Positions 1-9,824 of a stretch of 64,000 nt of DNA are shown piece after piece. The notes beneath the pieces are model-generated. The model did not search any database. It worked only from the letters and a program-made list of their open reading frames with translations, and was not told where the DNA came from. The translations under genes were made by a program, and so were the position numbers. The stretch spans positions 434,001 to 498,000 of the forward strand of contig OY723322.1 of the NCBI GenBank assembly GCA_963210315.1. The letters run 5' to 3'. The stretch comes from Rhynchopus euleeides. Lineage: Eukaryota > Euglenozoa > Diplonemea > Diplonemida > Diplonemidae. How positions within the stretch are numbered: the stretch's first letter is position 1; every line of letters begins with the position of its first letter.

Positions 1-1690
1 GCAGCAGCGGCGTGACTGCCTCCAGGCAGTCGCTGATGTTGTGGACACTGCTGCTGTCTACGGTCTTGAGGGAGAGCACGCCAATTGTCGCATGTTTCTC
101 GAGCACGTCCGCCGCAGGGTGATCAGAGCGGACACGGCCGTGGCGTGAAGACACAGAGGAGCGGCTCACAGTGGCAGACGCACCGTCGGATGGGCCTTCC
201 GGCAGTCTGCGCGTGGCCCTGCCTGCAAGACTTGCAGGCCACAAGTTACGCACACGCACCGCTTCGCTCACACCCTTCAGATCTGTCACCGCCTCGTCAC
301 CCGCCACAGCAGGCGCACACGCACCGCACACCTGCGACCACATAGCACTCGGCACAGCCACCGCACCAGGGACACACGTGCTCTCCAGACGCGACGCGAC
401 GTTCACCGTATGCCCGAAGTAGTCCACACGCCCCGTCAGCATGTTCGTTTCCGTCATCACAGGACCGTGGTTCACGCCGACACGCACCGTCAGCCCGCCC
501 CACTCATCAACCCGCCTGCAGATCGGCACCTCCAGCAGTGCGGCAGGCCAGTCCGCAGCGAGCAGCGCCTCCTGCACCGACAACCCGAAGTCCACACCCG
601 CACACGGACCCTCGAACGCAACCATGAAGGCGTCCCCGATCGTCTTCACCTCGTATCCGCCGAACAGCGAAATGGCCGCACGCATCACCACATTGTGTGT
701 ACGGATAGCTTTCTGCATCGCCTCTGGCGCCGCCTCCCACACAGCCGTCGACGCACGGATGTCTGTGAACACGAGTGTTGCCTCCGCACTCTCGGTGCCA
801 GGTGCGGCAAAGAGTGCAGGGGACCGGCACATGTCGCTGTCGCCAGGCACACGTTCGAACAGCGCAACAGGGAGGTACGGGCGATACGACCGCAAGTTCT
901 GCTCGAGACGTTGCAGCGCAGCGTGCATCGCGGGCGGAAGACGCTCCTCCGCCGCCTCCAGCAGCTCCGCCACTGTGTCCACATCGTAGCCCGCAAGTAG
1001 CTGTGCCGCCGCCTCCACAGTCTCGATGGTCCGCGCCATCGACGCCCGCTCCTTCTCCGCCTCATCCGCAAACCCGCGCGTCGCGAGGAAGTCAACCACA
1101 ATCACCAGGCAGAACACCACCATGTCCAACAACATGAACGACACACCCTTCGGACAGGGCGGCGAGGTGCAGTCACACACTTTCCTCAACTCCTCGAGGC
1201 GGTGCGACGTGTCGGCGCTGCCAGGAAAGTCCAGCAGTCCGAATCGGAACTGCAGCTCCAGCTGCATGAGGGCGATCCAGAACAGGATAAACCCTGCGAG
1301 GTATGTGGCGAAGGTCCTGCCGAGACGCATCACGAGGGAGAGGTCCAGCATCATCACAAACAGAGACCAGCGGGGCGTCAGGCTCACTGTCTGGTTGTGC
1401 AGATGGATGAAGCAGATCGAGGCAGTCCACATCACAACGTATATCTGCACCATGCGCTTCGTGATGTAGAAGCGGAAGAGGCACTGCACGAAGATGACAG
1501 GCGTGGTGACAAAGACAATGCTGGAGTGCACCAGCACCAGAGAGGTCATCTGCCCGTCAGGGATAGTCACGCAGGAGTACAGCACGGAGACGAATATGAA
1601 CACAGATATGATGAAGAGGAGCCGCCTCTCGCTGCGCTCCTTCCCCTTCAGCCGCCCGTCCATCGACACCATGTCTTCAAACCAACCCAT
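1..1690 (-). CDS. Membrane adenylyl cyclase (class III), C-terminus cut by window edge
   Basis: The minus frame is open from an ATG at 1690 to the window edge (563 codons) with no stop. Six hydrophobic segments lie at about residues 24-41, 51-75, 81-98, 108-124, 128-145 and 184-205. A helical linker and the motif RSYRPYLP follow, then a class III nucleotidyl cyclase domain from about residue 300. Its catalytic set is complete: metal-binding Asp310 (VFTDIR) and Asp353 (KTIGDAF), purine-selecting Lys349 and Asp423 (VDYFGHTVNVASR), and Asn430/Arg434 for transition-state contact. Lys and Asp at the purine positions indicate ATP rather than GTP, so the product should be cAMP. After a Ser-rich spacer a new hydrophobic beta-like segment (ATIGVLSL) begins just before the edge and may open a second cyclase-like domain. 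Membrane location and chemistry follow from the family. No intron is needed. Confidence 0.9.
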   Translation of the reverse strand, partial: MGWFEDMVSMDGRLKGKERSERRLLFIISVFIFVSVLYSCVTIPDGQMTSLVLVHSSIVFVTTPVIFVQCLFRFYITKRMVQIYVVMWTASICFIHLHNQTVSLTPRWSLFVMMLDLSLVMRLGRTFATYLAGFILFWIALMQLELQFRFGLLDFPGSADTSHRLEELRKVCDCTSPPCPKGVSFMLLDMVVFCLVIVVDFLATRGFADEAEKERASMARTIETVEAAAQLLAGYDVDTVAELLEAAEERLPPAMHAALQRLEQNLRSYRPYLPVALFERVPGDSDMCRSPALFAAPGTESAEATLVFTDIRASTAVWEAAPEAMQKAIRTHNVVMRAAISLFGGYEVKTIGDAFMVAFEGPCAGVDFGLSVQEALLAADWPAALLEVPICRRVDEWGGLTVRVGVNHGPVMTETNMLTGRVDYFGHTVNVASRLESTCVPGAVAVPSAMWSQVCGACAPAVAGDEAVTDLKGVSEAVRVRNLWPASLAGRATRRLPEGPSDGASATVSRSSVSSRHGRVRSDHPAADVLEKHATIGVLSLKTVDSSSVHNISDCLEAVTPLL

Positions 1691-2901
1691 TTTTTTGGGG
1701 GGGTGGGGGGGGAAGTGCGCTGCCTGTGGGAAGACTGTGGGGTGGGATAAACAATGTGGCGCATGGCACCAAAGAGGTGCGGCACACAGCGCGTGCCACA
1801 CTCTGCACAGGACAGAGAAACGGGGCGGGTGGGGGGTGGGGGTGGGGAGTGGTGACGAACTCACTGGATTTTTTCGGAGGGTGGGCCCGGCCTGGCCAGG
1901 TCTGCATGGTATGGCACCCCTGCTGCTGGAAAGCACCGGGGGGTGTGGGACGGCCTGCCTTTGGGGGCACGGCAAGATGAGAGGAAGAATTGGCGCCCGC
2001 TGCGCCTCGGGCACTGCACCCACTGTTTCTGTTGGAGTGGATTTTTCAACGCTGGCAGAGAACACACGAACGGTGCATGTATGGGGCTGTCTGAGCATTC
2101 CGTCTATAGTGCAGAGGAGTGTAGTGAGCCGCACTAATGAAGTCGGGCTTCACACTGTGGCAGTTTGGCACGGAGATAGTGAAGGCTCATACACTCCATC
2201 AGACGAACGAGTTTGCCCTGATTTTACTGTAGTGTTGGAGTGCGCCAAGGCGCAGAGTATTTCTGGCCTGTGTTATTTCGAGGCCTGGTCAGAACTTTGG
2301 TGATGTGTCGCAGTGAAGACCCCCTGAAGGGATATCCCGCACTGAACTGCCTGAGTTGGGGGGTACTCCTGCTCGCTGACCCACGGGGTTGACTGCCCTC
2401 TCCAATAAAAATACATTCGCGAAAAATGAATGCTGCCCCTGGCGTGAGACACGGGCACCGCACATTCATTTGAAAACTGCCGGCGGCCCCACTTCGGAGG
2501 GCAGCCCATCCCACCACCCGGACCAAAAGCAAAACACTACTTTGCTACAGGAAGCCGCTGCCCAGAAGAGCACCGAACCTCCGAAGCACTGGTGTACCCC
2601 TCCTTGCGTGCGTCACAGACACGCCCACAACGGGGTGCGGGCGAGGGCATCCCAGCTGTGCATATTGGAACAGGGGCAAGGACGCCTACCTCCTTGAGGG
2701 CTCCGAAGTGCCCCGCGTACCCCCAGCACACACCTCTGTTGGCTCGATATTGCAGGGTGTCAGGAGCTCGTATAGCCCGCTCATCTCGCAATTGCGCCGC
2801 CTGTGTGGGTGGGGCAGTGAACCTCGGTGGACAGCAGTGTGTTTTGGTTGACTCACCTCAAGTCAAAACGTGCCTCGGCTAAGGGGTACACACACAGAAC
2901 A
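1691..2901. other. Gene-free stretch upstream of the cyclase
   Basis: It holds a T/G run at 1691-1711 just upstream of the cyclase ATG and several open frames, all with unnatural composition and no recognisable domain. I see no RNA gene and no repeat shared with the rest of the window. Confidence 0.5.
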
Positions 2902-3462
2902 TCAACATGCTTCACTGGGAGACATACCACCAGCGACGTTCACCCCTGCGACATTGCCCTGCCCGACAGCGGAGATGTAGCCGGGCTGAATGCCGATCTT
3001 GATGTTCGCCGAATTCGGGGGCGGGTACATCACGGAGGGTGCACAGCAGGTGTACCCAGGGTTGACGCCGTTGCGGTGAAGGGTCTTGTGCATCTGGCAG
3101 ATGGCACATTCGCTGCAGAACAGCGCGACGCAGCAGTCGCCACACCCGCTGCCCGGGATGCTGTATTTGCGTCGGATGGGCCCGCGGACAAGGCAGACGT
3201 GGCAGGCGAGTGACAGCTCGAAGAACCCCACGAAGCACATCAGGCTGTGGAGGACGCACGAGCAGACGTTCAGGCTGTCCGGGATCCCGTTGTGGGCGTC
3301 GTGCACCCGCCCCATCGCACAGGGCATGCAGAAGAACACATCGCAGCACAGCCCGCAGTCGTCGCAGCACCCGCAGATCCCAGACGCCCAGTCCTGCGGC
3401 AGGGCGCCTGCCCCTGGCAGCCCCCCGACGTTGACATTCAGCTGCGCTGTGACATTTGGCAT
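2902..3462 (-). CDS. PLAC8-family cysteine-rich protein
   Basis: A single 186-residue exon. The frame is open upstream to 3612, but the Met at 3462 (MPNVTAQLNV) is preferred because the extra 50 codons cross an inverted repeat and look non-coding. Clustered Cys pairs (CGCCDDCGLCC, FFCMPCAMGRV) are followed by a hydrophobic Cys-rich stretch, then RRKYSIPGSGCGDCC and CSECAICQMHKTLHRNG, which is the pattern of the PLAC8/DUF614 family (plant FWL/PCR, animal placenta-specific 8, cornifelin). Members are small membrane-associated proteins linked to cell-size control or metal tolerance. The biochemical role is not settled, so I call the family, not a function. A perfect 24-bp inverted repeat sits about 35 bp upstream of the chosen start. 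Confidence 0.82.
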   Translation of the reverse strand: MPNVTAQLNVNVGGLPGAGALPQDWASGICGCCDDCGLCCDVFFCMPCAMGRVHDAHNGIPDSLNVCSCVLHSLMCFVGFFELSLACHVCLVRGPIRRKYSIPGSGCGDCCVALFCSECAICQMHKTLHRNGVNPGYTCCAPSVMYPPPNSANIKIGIQPGYISAVGQGNVAGVNVAGGMSPSEAC

Positions 3463-3495
3463 ATCGGAACCCTGCGTGTGCCCCCGGCCTGTCTG

Positions 3496-3577
3496 TCGGT
3501 ACACACACCTCTCCCCAGTCCCAGGCCCACCTGAGTTACTCCCTCCTGATTGCACTGGGGAGAGGTGTGTGTACCGA
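3496..3577. repeat. Perfect 24-bp inverted repeat upstream of PLAC8 gene
   Basis: Arms 3496-3519 and 3554-3577 are exact reverse complements, separated by a 34-bp spacer. The arm reads TCGGTACACACACCTCTCCC and onward. The structure lies immediately 5' of the PLAC8-family ORF on the minus strand, so it could be a 5'-UTR hairpin, a promoter palindrome, or the remnant of a very small inverted-repeat element. Confidence 0.9.
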
Positions 3578-4371
3578 ACAAGACTTGGAGGTGCGTTCTT
3601 TGTTTGTACCAACGGTGCCTGCTAGTGCATGTGTGCAGATACCGAACGCTGCCACGAGTCTTTGTAGTGCGAAAAGCTAGATGTTCCTCCAAAAATCGTC
3701 ATCTTTTTCACTCGTAGACCCTGCCCACAACTGTGGGAGAACAGTTCCAAACTACGTTTTCATTGAGCGCACAAAAGCAATGCAGCAGCAGTCTTTCGGA
3801 TATTCCTCACAGATGATTTTGGTTTGCATTGTGCGCTTCCACCAAATAAACCCCCTTTCCGTACAACAATGAAGAAGTTGGTATGGCGCAGAAAACCAGG
3901 CGGCAAACAGACAGTGCGGGGTGGGGTTGGGCGCAGGGGGCTTCGTGGCTCTGGTTGGTACAGCGGCTGATCTCCAGGTCCCGCCTTCGTTGTTCCACCT
4001 CTCGGAAAAAAACACACTAGATCACTCGCAAGGTCGCAGGGGGGGAGGGCGAGTGAGGCGGCACACGGGGCGTGAGGATCAGGTGATGGGTGGAGCCCTC
4101 CCTTATCATCACACCCGTCCCGCCATCCGCCGCACGGTTGCCCACCCCCTGTCACACATCACATCACACCACCCGGTGCTGAGGCTGGCGCTCGGCAGCA
4201 ATAGCCTCGACGCCAGCACCGTAACTGCTGGAACATAAATCAAGGGAAAACCGGGGAATGGAACAAAAGGTTTTTTGGTGGTGCTTTTTGGGAGGGGGGG
4301 CAGTGGGTGAGAGGCAGATCGTTGGTGGGGTGGTTTAGCCCCTGGCAGGCAGGGGCGTGGGGCGGGGGGGC
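3578..4371. other. Gene-free spacer between PLAC8 gene and cathepsin
   Basis: No supported ORF, RNA gene or repeat. It contains short homopolymers only. Confidence 0.5.
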
Positions 4372-5388
4372 TCACTGCCTCTTGGCCAGGGGCACGCCGT
4401 TCACCGAGGGGTCGACGTAGCGGCCCGCCTCCTGGCAGTTGCCACCGTCCTCGTTGCAGGGGTAGTTGCGCTCCGTCCAGGTGTTGGGGGTGGCCCAGCT
4501 GCAGCTGTTCTCCACGCACAGGTCCTGGCCGAACGAGCGGGACACGCGGAGGAACCCACGCTCGCCCCAGTACTCACCCCAGCTGTTGCGCACCACCCAG
4601 TACTTGTCGCCGTTCTCCTCACCCCAGCCCACCACGGAGATGGCGTGGTCAGCACCACCGCAGAACCCCTTGGCGATGCCGCCAGCGTAGTCCAGGATCT
4701 TCGTGGCGTCGATGCCGCAGGAGATGGGGCCACGTGCGTAGATCTCAGCCATCATCTTCGACTGGCCGGAGACGGTCCCGTGCTCGGCAATGGTGGCGTT
4801 GGGGAACTTCTTGATGGCGACGCACTTGCCCCCCGACTCCGTGAAGGTGGAGCACGTCCTGCAGATGTTCTCGTCGGTGCACTTCGTGTTGACGCTCCCG
4901 CAGAACCCCTCCTTCGCGTCGGAGTTCTCGCTGGAGCACGCGATGTAGGGCTGGCAGGTGTCGAAGACAACACCGTCCTTGTTCTTCGCGATCCACGAGT
5001 TGGCGAGAGGCTCCGACCCACCGTGGCACGACCCGGCGTTGCCGCAGTTCAGGATGTGCTGCACCGCCAGGTTGATCTCGATGCCCTTAGCCTTGCGCGC
5101 GATCTTGATACGGTCACCCAGGGCCGACACAACGGCGTGTGCCCAGCACGACCCGCAGTACTGGGGGATGTGCTGGTTCAGGTTCTTCGTCAGGTAGTTC
5201 GTGCCGTTGACGTTGTTCCACGAGAAGTCCGTGGGCAGGTCCTCCAGGTTGAGGTACGTGTGGGGCAGGGCGCTCACCACCTGCTCCTCGTAGCCAGCGG
5301 CGATGGACTCCTCAAGGGTCCACAGGTTGGAGCGCTTGGCCTCAACGGTGGCGCACAGCAGTGCGCCGGCAATCACGAAGCGCGACAT
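4372..5388 (-). CDS. CTSZ: Cathepsin Z/X-type cysteine protease
   Basis: An intron-free 338-residue papain-family (C1A) preproenzyme. A signal peptide (about residues 1-17, FVIAGALLCATVEA) is followed by a very short pro-segment, typical of cathepsin Z. The mature part starts near LPTDFSWNNVNG (51-62). The cathepsin Z-specific HIP mini-loop is present (73-75), directly before QYCGSCWAH with nucleophile Cys81 and oxyanion Gln76. Catalytic His248 (GADHAISVVGWG) and Asn268 (VRNSWGEYWGERG) complete the triad. The closest family would be lysosomal carboxypeptidase-type cathepsin Z. Compared with the human protein it carries an inserted Cys-rich segment around 150-190 and a Cys-containing C-terminal tail of about 35 residues. 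Lysosomal or secreted proteolysis is inferred from the family. Confidence 0.96.
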   Translation of the reverse strand: MSRFVIAGALLCATVEAKRSNLWTLEESIAAGYEEQVVSALPHTYLNLEDLPTDFSWNNVNGTNYLTKNLNQHIPQYCGSCWAHAVVSALGDRIKIARKAKGIEINLAVQHILNCGNAGSCHGGSEPLANSWIAKNKDGVVFDTCQPYIACSSENSDAKEGFCGSVNTKCTDENICRTCSTFTESGGKCVAIKKFPNATIAEHGTVSGQSKMMAEIYARGPISCGIDATKILDYAGGIAKGFCGGADHAISVVGWGEENGDKYWVVRNSWGEYWGERGFLRVSRSFGQDLCVENSCSWATPNTWTERNYPCNEDGGNCQEAGRYVDPSVNGVPLAKRQ

Positions 5389-5710
5389 GTTGACAGATGA
5401 TCACCTGCCGTGGATGTGTGTGGTGTTGTGCAATGTGTAATGCGCAATGGTATTGCGGCACGCCACCAACCTGACATGACATGCGGGAGGGGGTGCTGAC
5501 AAGGTGCTGCGCTCGATCCACACGTTGGTGCGCCAACGCTGTGCTGCGTTTGCGGGTGCCCGTGGCTAGTGGTGGCACCGCGCGTCGCACTGTCTGCAAC
5601 CATAACCTTGCCAGCAGCTGTCCCGTGCGCGCCGAGCGTTGCTCGCAAGGCGGCTGAAGAGCCACCGCAGCACAGGCATCGCACACACCCTACACTGCCG
5701 TCGCATGCTA
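5389..5710. other. Short intergenic spacer
   Basis: 322 bp between the BUD32 stop and the cathepsin start. I see nothing distinctive in it. Confidence 0.5.
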
Positions 5711-6602
5711 TCATCCCACCATGCTGCGCTTCCGCCCTCTTGCCTTCACCTTCTCGAGGCGTTCCAGGGTTTTTGCCCCTTTCGTGGCGTGTGACTCGTA
5801 GCTCGCGAGAATTTGCGCGCAGAATCCATCCTTGTCCGTATGCGTGCTCTGCGACGGGTGGTGGTGGGTCCCCTAACAGCAAACCTGGCTCTAAACAACA
5901 CAACAGAGGGTCCACGAAACGACACGGGCGGGACCCAATGCGGCAGCCTGCGACATACCTCGATAGCCCTCTCCAGCACATACAGGTCCACTGCAAAGTC
6001 CTCCGGCAGGGAGCTCTGGGTCGACAGCCCGAAGTCGATGACCCACACATCCTGTGCAGGTGGGTGGGTAGGTGGTGTGCTGCCCCCGGCAGTCTGTAAC
6101 CATAAGAAACAAAGTGCTGAATATTACGTTGGACACAACCCGCACAACACCCCCCTGGCGGGCAATGCTCTTCGGGACATACCCCACCCTCGTCCACCAG
6201 CAGGTTTGACGTCGTCAGGTCGCCGTGCACAATATCGATGTTGTGCAGCGATGCAACGATGCGCCCCACATGTGACGCTATGGACGCAAGCTGGCGGGCA
6301 TCCGACAAGGAATCAATCACCTCACGCAGGGGGCGGCTCCCCTGCACCAGCTGCATATACAGTGACATCGTCTTCAGATCGCAGTGGTACACACATGGCG
6401 CATGAATCCCTGCTTTGCGACACCGCATCAGAGCCTTAGCCTCTGCGACAATACGCCGACCGCGCAGCTGCTGGTCGACCTTCTCAATGCGGTATGTTTT
6501 GCTGAAGCGCTCCTTAATAATGCAGGGCTTCCCGTGGAACTGCCCCCGATACACACGCGCTTCCGCGCCGCTGAACAGCAGGTCATCCAATTCGATCCCC
6601 AT
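5711..6602 (-). CDS. BUD32: KEOPS-complex kinase BUD32 / TP53RK, three exons
   Basis: Exons are 6183-6602, 5959-6051 and 5711-5848 on the minus strand, with introns of 131 and 110 bp. Both donors are GTATGT, the acceptors are CACAG and CGCAG, both introns are phase 0, and the spliced frame gives 216 residues, the usual size. Exon 1 has the glycine-rich loop (FSGAEARVYRG), the lysine (CIIKERF) and the catalytic loop IVHGDLTTSNLLVD. Exon 2 has IDFGLS and the family signature EDFAVDLYVLERA. Exon 3 ends in RGRKRSMVG, the diagnostic Bud32 C-terminus. The protein is an atypical kinase/ATPase in the KEOPS complex, needed for N6-threonylcarbamoyl adenosine in tRNA and linked to telomere maintenance. 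The long unspliced frame at 5373-6602 is read-through into introns. Confidence 0.96.
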
Positions 6603-8567
6603 CGCGCTGCCCGGGGGGAGATGGGGGTTTCAGCTGCGCACGGCAATAAGACCCACCACCACCACCACCCCTCCCTCCACTCCACACGGTGTCTTGCCCC
6701 GACGCTTGCTGCAAAGCGGCGCGGTGCAGATCTACAAGACAGGCTCCCCTGTGCGCTGCTGAAAACAGCCCGCGCGTGTACCCTGAAGGTTTTGAAGGTT
6801 GCGAGTGAAAAGGTTGAGTTGTGTCAAGTGGTAGTGGCAGTGGCAGTGGCAGCGGAGATGGCTCGGGAGGAAAGGCCCCAATGGACCATCCATCCGCCTG
6901 CTGTCGCTCAGCTGATGGCTGGGGGATGCCCGGGTGGAACGGGGTGGGTTGGGTGCGGCCTCTCTGACATCTGTTCTCACCCCAGGCTGTTCTCCTTGAG
7001 CTGGAGTGTCCAACGGAGCCCAGCAGGCCGACTCACGGAAGAGAGAGACTTCGGGGGTGTGGGGGTGGGGGTGCAAGAAGGACAGGGCGCACGACAGGTG
7101 TGCAGCCAAACGGGGCAAGAATCCGCACTATTATCACACGCAGAGCGAGGCTGCCACCCATACATCGGGGAGGGGAAGGCGGCAGCGTGGGGAAGGGTGT
7201 CGAACACACCCACCCCCCCACCTGAAGGGAACCGCAACCCAAGCCAGAAATTTATTGGTTTCTGGCATGGGCACCCCGCCAAAAAAAATAGCCAGCGCCT
7301 TGTGATCAGCACCACCCAGAATCCCACCAAGGTGGGGCGGGGCGGGGCGGCCACAAAGGCTGCATCGAGGAGGGGAGGCAGCGCGTTCTGCAGGCACGTT
7401 TTGTTGATTATTCTTTTCACGCGAGTTATTATCCAAAGCGAAGGAGCTGCAACCAGCCATCCTGCTTGGGTCGCTGTGTTGGTGTGTCGCGTGGGTGTGC
7501 CTAGCATTGTGCAGAACATGCGTGCTGTGCTGCGGCCTCAGAGGCGCATTGTGTAATAACCTGACACCCCCGCCTGCCACAGCACACGCCATCCCACAAG
7601 GGCACACCCATGCGATACCAGCATCGGAACCCACAGGAAACAGGAGGGCACATCGACGGCACGCCTTTCTGAAGTCTATCAGACCCAGGACGCGCTGGGT
7701 CAGGGGATCAATCAAGACAGGGATTTGAGTGTATGACACGACCCACCGAACACCCTCTGCACAGTGGAAGGCGATAAGGTGCTATACTCTGCCGTGTATG
7801 CCTAGAATCAGCACCCGCCTTTCGGTGCGAAGGTTCCAGCAACGGGATGACGAGGGTCGAACCTAAGGAGCTCTCCCACAACAAAGTCTTGAGAGAAGGC
7901 ACGTCGGCAGAAGGCCGATGGGATCGTGAGAAGACAAGCGAGGGGGGGGGGGGGGTGGGTAGCACGAGGAGACAAGAGTTTCACAAAAAAAACACAGCTT
8001 CTGAAAATTAGTTGAATCTTTCCCGGAGTGGAGGTGGGGAGTGTGGATGTGTCGATTTGTTTTGTCCATTGTGTTCGGGGGGAGGTCGGGGTAAGGGTGT
8101 GGAGATGGACGGGTAAGGTCAGGGAGAGAGAGAGAGAGAGAGAGAGAGACTGTGTGTGTGTGTTTGGGTAAGAAAAATATGAAACCCAACAAAAGGTAAT
8201 ACAGCAGCAGCAGGTGTGTGCAGAACTGTAGCGCCTGGCTCATCGGACCCACAGTGGGGTGCGATGAAGGGCGCAAACAAACTGCAGAGGCACCGCAGCA
8301 GGGAAGAAATATGGGCGCTGAGGGAGAAAAGACCGATCGGGGCGACAGTGTGTATGTACCCAGCACGGCCCGTTGGGGAATGTGTGGAGCGACTGAACTA
8401 CATAACGGCCAGAACCGGAAAAAAAAAACGAAAAATCAGAAAATCCCCCACCTCAGCCAACACGTGCCGCCGGGGGGTGCGTTAGATATGCCTGGAGAGC
8501 CTCCGCTGGGGACAAGGAGAAGTGCGGCAGCGTGCTGCCCCTCCCCCCCCCCCCCTCACCACAGGGC
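6603..8567. other. Gene-free stretch before the transposon
   Basis: It contains a G run near 7941-7956, C-rich tracts and the microsatellite at 8123-8163. A minus frame at 7134-7739 begins with protein-like sequence (IPVLIDPLTQRVLGLIDF) but soon degenerates, and I recognise no family. It could hide a short lineage-specific exon. Confidence 0.4.
8123..8163. repeat. GA/GT microsatellite
   Basis: An (AG)n run of about 13 units is followed directly by a (TG)n run. Similar GA runs occur at about 16646-16662, 16808-16830, 26167-26186 and 61289-61305. Confidence 0.9.
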
Positions 8568-8569
8568 AT

Positions 8570-8836
8570 CACGGTGCGCTAGTGTTGGCAACCACTAGTG
8601 GAGTCGACAACTGAAACCTCGACAACTGACTGGGTTGTTGACGACAAGTGCCAGTTGTCGACTCGACAACTGGCACTTGTCGAGTCGACAACTGGCACTT
8701 GTCGACTCGACAACTCTATACACTGTACTGCAGGAAGAACGCCCAAGTATGAAGGGGAAAACGCACAGTTGGGTGTGTGCTTGGGATATGAGGTGTGGTG
8801 GCATATCAGCGCTGGACTTTGTTGCGAATTTCCTTG
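8570..8836 (+). repeat. Left terminal inverted repeat of the 3.4-kb transposon
   Basis: It starts with CACGGTG, has a palindromic GTCGAC-rich block at about 8599-8712, and then a unique segment (about 8713-8836) that is the reverse complement of 11714-11835. The two arms differ in the number and order of the short palindromes. Confidence 0.9.
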
Positions 8837-8955
8837 TGCCGTTTCTCCCTCCCACAACCCACATCACCAGGGTCTTGCAAGCCCTGACCAGATTACCTCC
8901 ATTGTTGAATAGATACACACACGCCAACAGACACACACACACACAGCTATCAATC

Positions 8956-9684
8956 ATGCCTGCCTCTGCCAAAACCACGGCGAAGAGAAGCAGAACGGAG
9001 GAAACCGCCCCGAGCTCGGCCCCCCCGACGAAGCAGCCCGCCACTCAGCCGGGCTTTATTCAACTTTTTGTTGAATACTACGTCGAGCCGGAGGAGGGGG
9101 GGCGGCTGTCGAACACAGCCCTGAAGGCACTGATCGGGAAGATCACGGGCAAGCCCATAAAGGGCAACGACGGGACCGTGAGCGCGGCGATGGGGGCCAG
9201 GTACAAGGAGTACCAGGGGGGGACGGTGTCGGAGAAGTCGGCGAAGGAGGCGCAGCTGGAGAGGTACTCCATCCGCACCAAGGGGGGGACGGATACGGAG
9301 TTCATTGGTGTGAGGATCACACCATCTCCATCAGCCTCCGCCAAGTCCAAGGCGAAACTGGAGCAGATGCAGAAGCTGCACCCGCACGCCGCCCTCACCT
9401 CGGGCGTAAAGATGTCCCGGCTCTACGCCGCAGAGGTGAAGCTGGCTGCCCCCCAGAAGACGAAGGCATCCTCGAAGGCAGACAAGATCTTTCCTCAATA
9501 CTCAGGAAGGAAGAGAGACGTGTCGTCGTTGCAGGGAGCAGCCAACACCTTTGCTCCAAGAACCGTCGGGGGATTCTACGAGTTCATCGTGGAATCTGGG
9601 CTGTCGACGGTACAGAAGGTGACCCAGAATGGGCACATTCTGCGCCTCACCCTGCGGAGGCTGACATTTGATGATCCAGTGTGA
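8956..9684 (+). CDS. Transposon ORF1, unknown basic accessory protein (242 aa)
   Basis: The frame opens at 8635 inside the terminal repeat, but the Met at 8956 (MPASAKTTAKRSRTEE) follows the repeat and a plausible 5' leader, so I choose it. The N-terminus is Ser/Thr/Lys-rich with a nuclear-localisation-like KRSR. The middle (about residues 35-130) looks globular, with FIQLFVEYYVE, TALKALIGKITG and AQLERYSIRTKGG. The C-terminal third is Lys-rich, ending near GFYEFIVESG and LRLTLRRLTFDDPV. I recognise no family. By position, between the left repeat and the transposase-like gene, it may be a DNA-binding helper comparable in role to TNPA of Spm. It could also be a first exon of a longer transposase, but the GTGAGT at 9681 does not join the next ORF in frame with either obvious acceptor. 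Confidence 0.72.
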   Translation: MPASAKTTAKRSRTEETAPSSAPPTKQPATQPGFIQLFVEYYVEPEEGGRLSNTALKALIGKITGKPIKGNDGTVSAAMGARYKEYQGGTVSEKSAKEAQLERYSIRTKGGTDTEFIGVRITPSPSASAKSKAKLEQMQKLHPHAALTSGVKMSRLYAAEVKLAAPQKTKASSKADKIFPQYSGRKRDVSSLQGAANTFAPRTVGGFYEFIVESGLSTVQKVTQNGHILRLTLRRLTFDDPV

Positions 9685-9824
9685 GTGTGGAAGCGTCAAC
9701 GTATATGAAAGCAAACGGAAGAAAAGGTGCAGAACGATCGCAGTGACACTTTCCCTTTTTTGGTTATCACTCTTGACGTCATCCTCCCCCCGCCGGTTCC
9801 TCAGGCATAGCCTTTTTTGTTGGG

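Noticed and set aside
4357-5400. 347-aa plus-strand open frame over the cathepsin gene
   Set aside because: It is the antisense shadow of a GC-rich gene. The minus frame has the complete catalytic triad and family motifs.
7134-7739. Minus-strand 201-aa frame starting with protein-like sequence
   Set aside because: The first about 60 residues look plausible but the rest is low-complexity, and I found no convincing splice partner or family. Left as gene-free.
7760-7910. Possible structured RNA (RNase P, SRP or tRNA-like words) in the gap before the transposon
   Set aside because: Individual words look suggestive, but none of the conserved cores of RNase P, SRP or tRNA is present in order.
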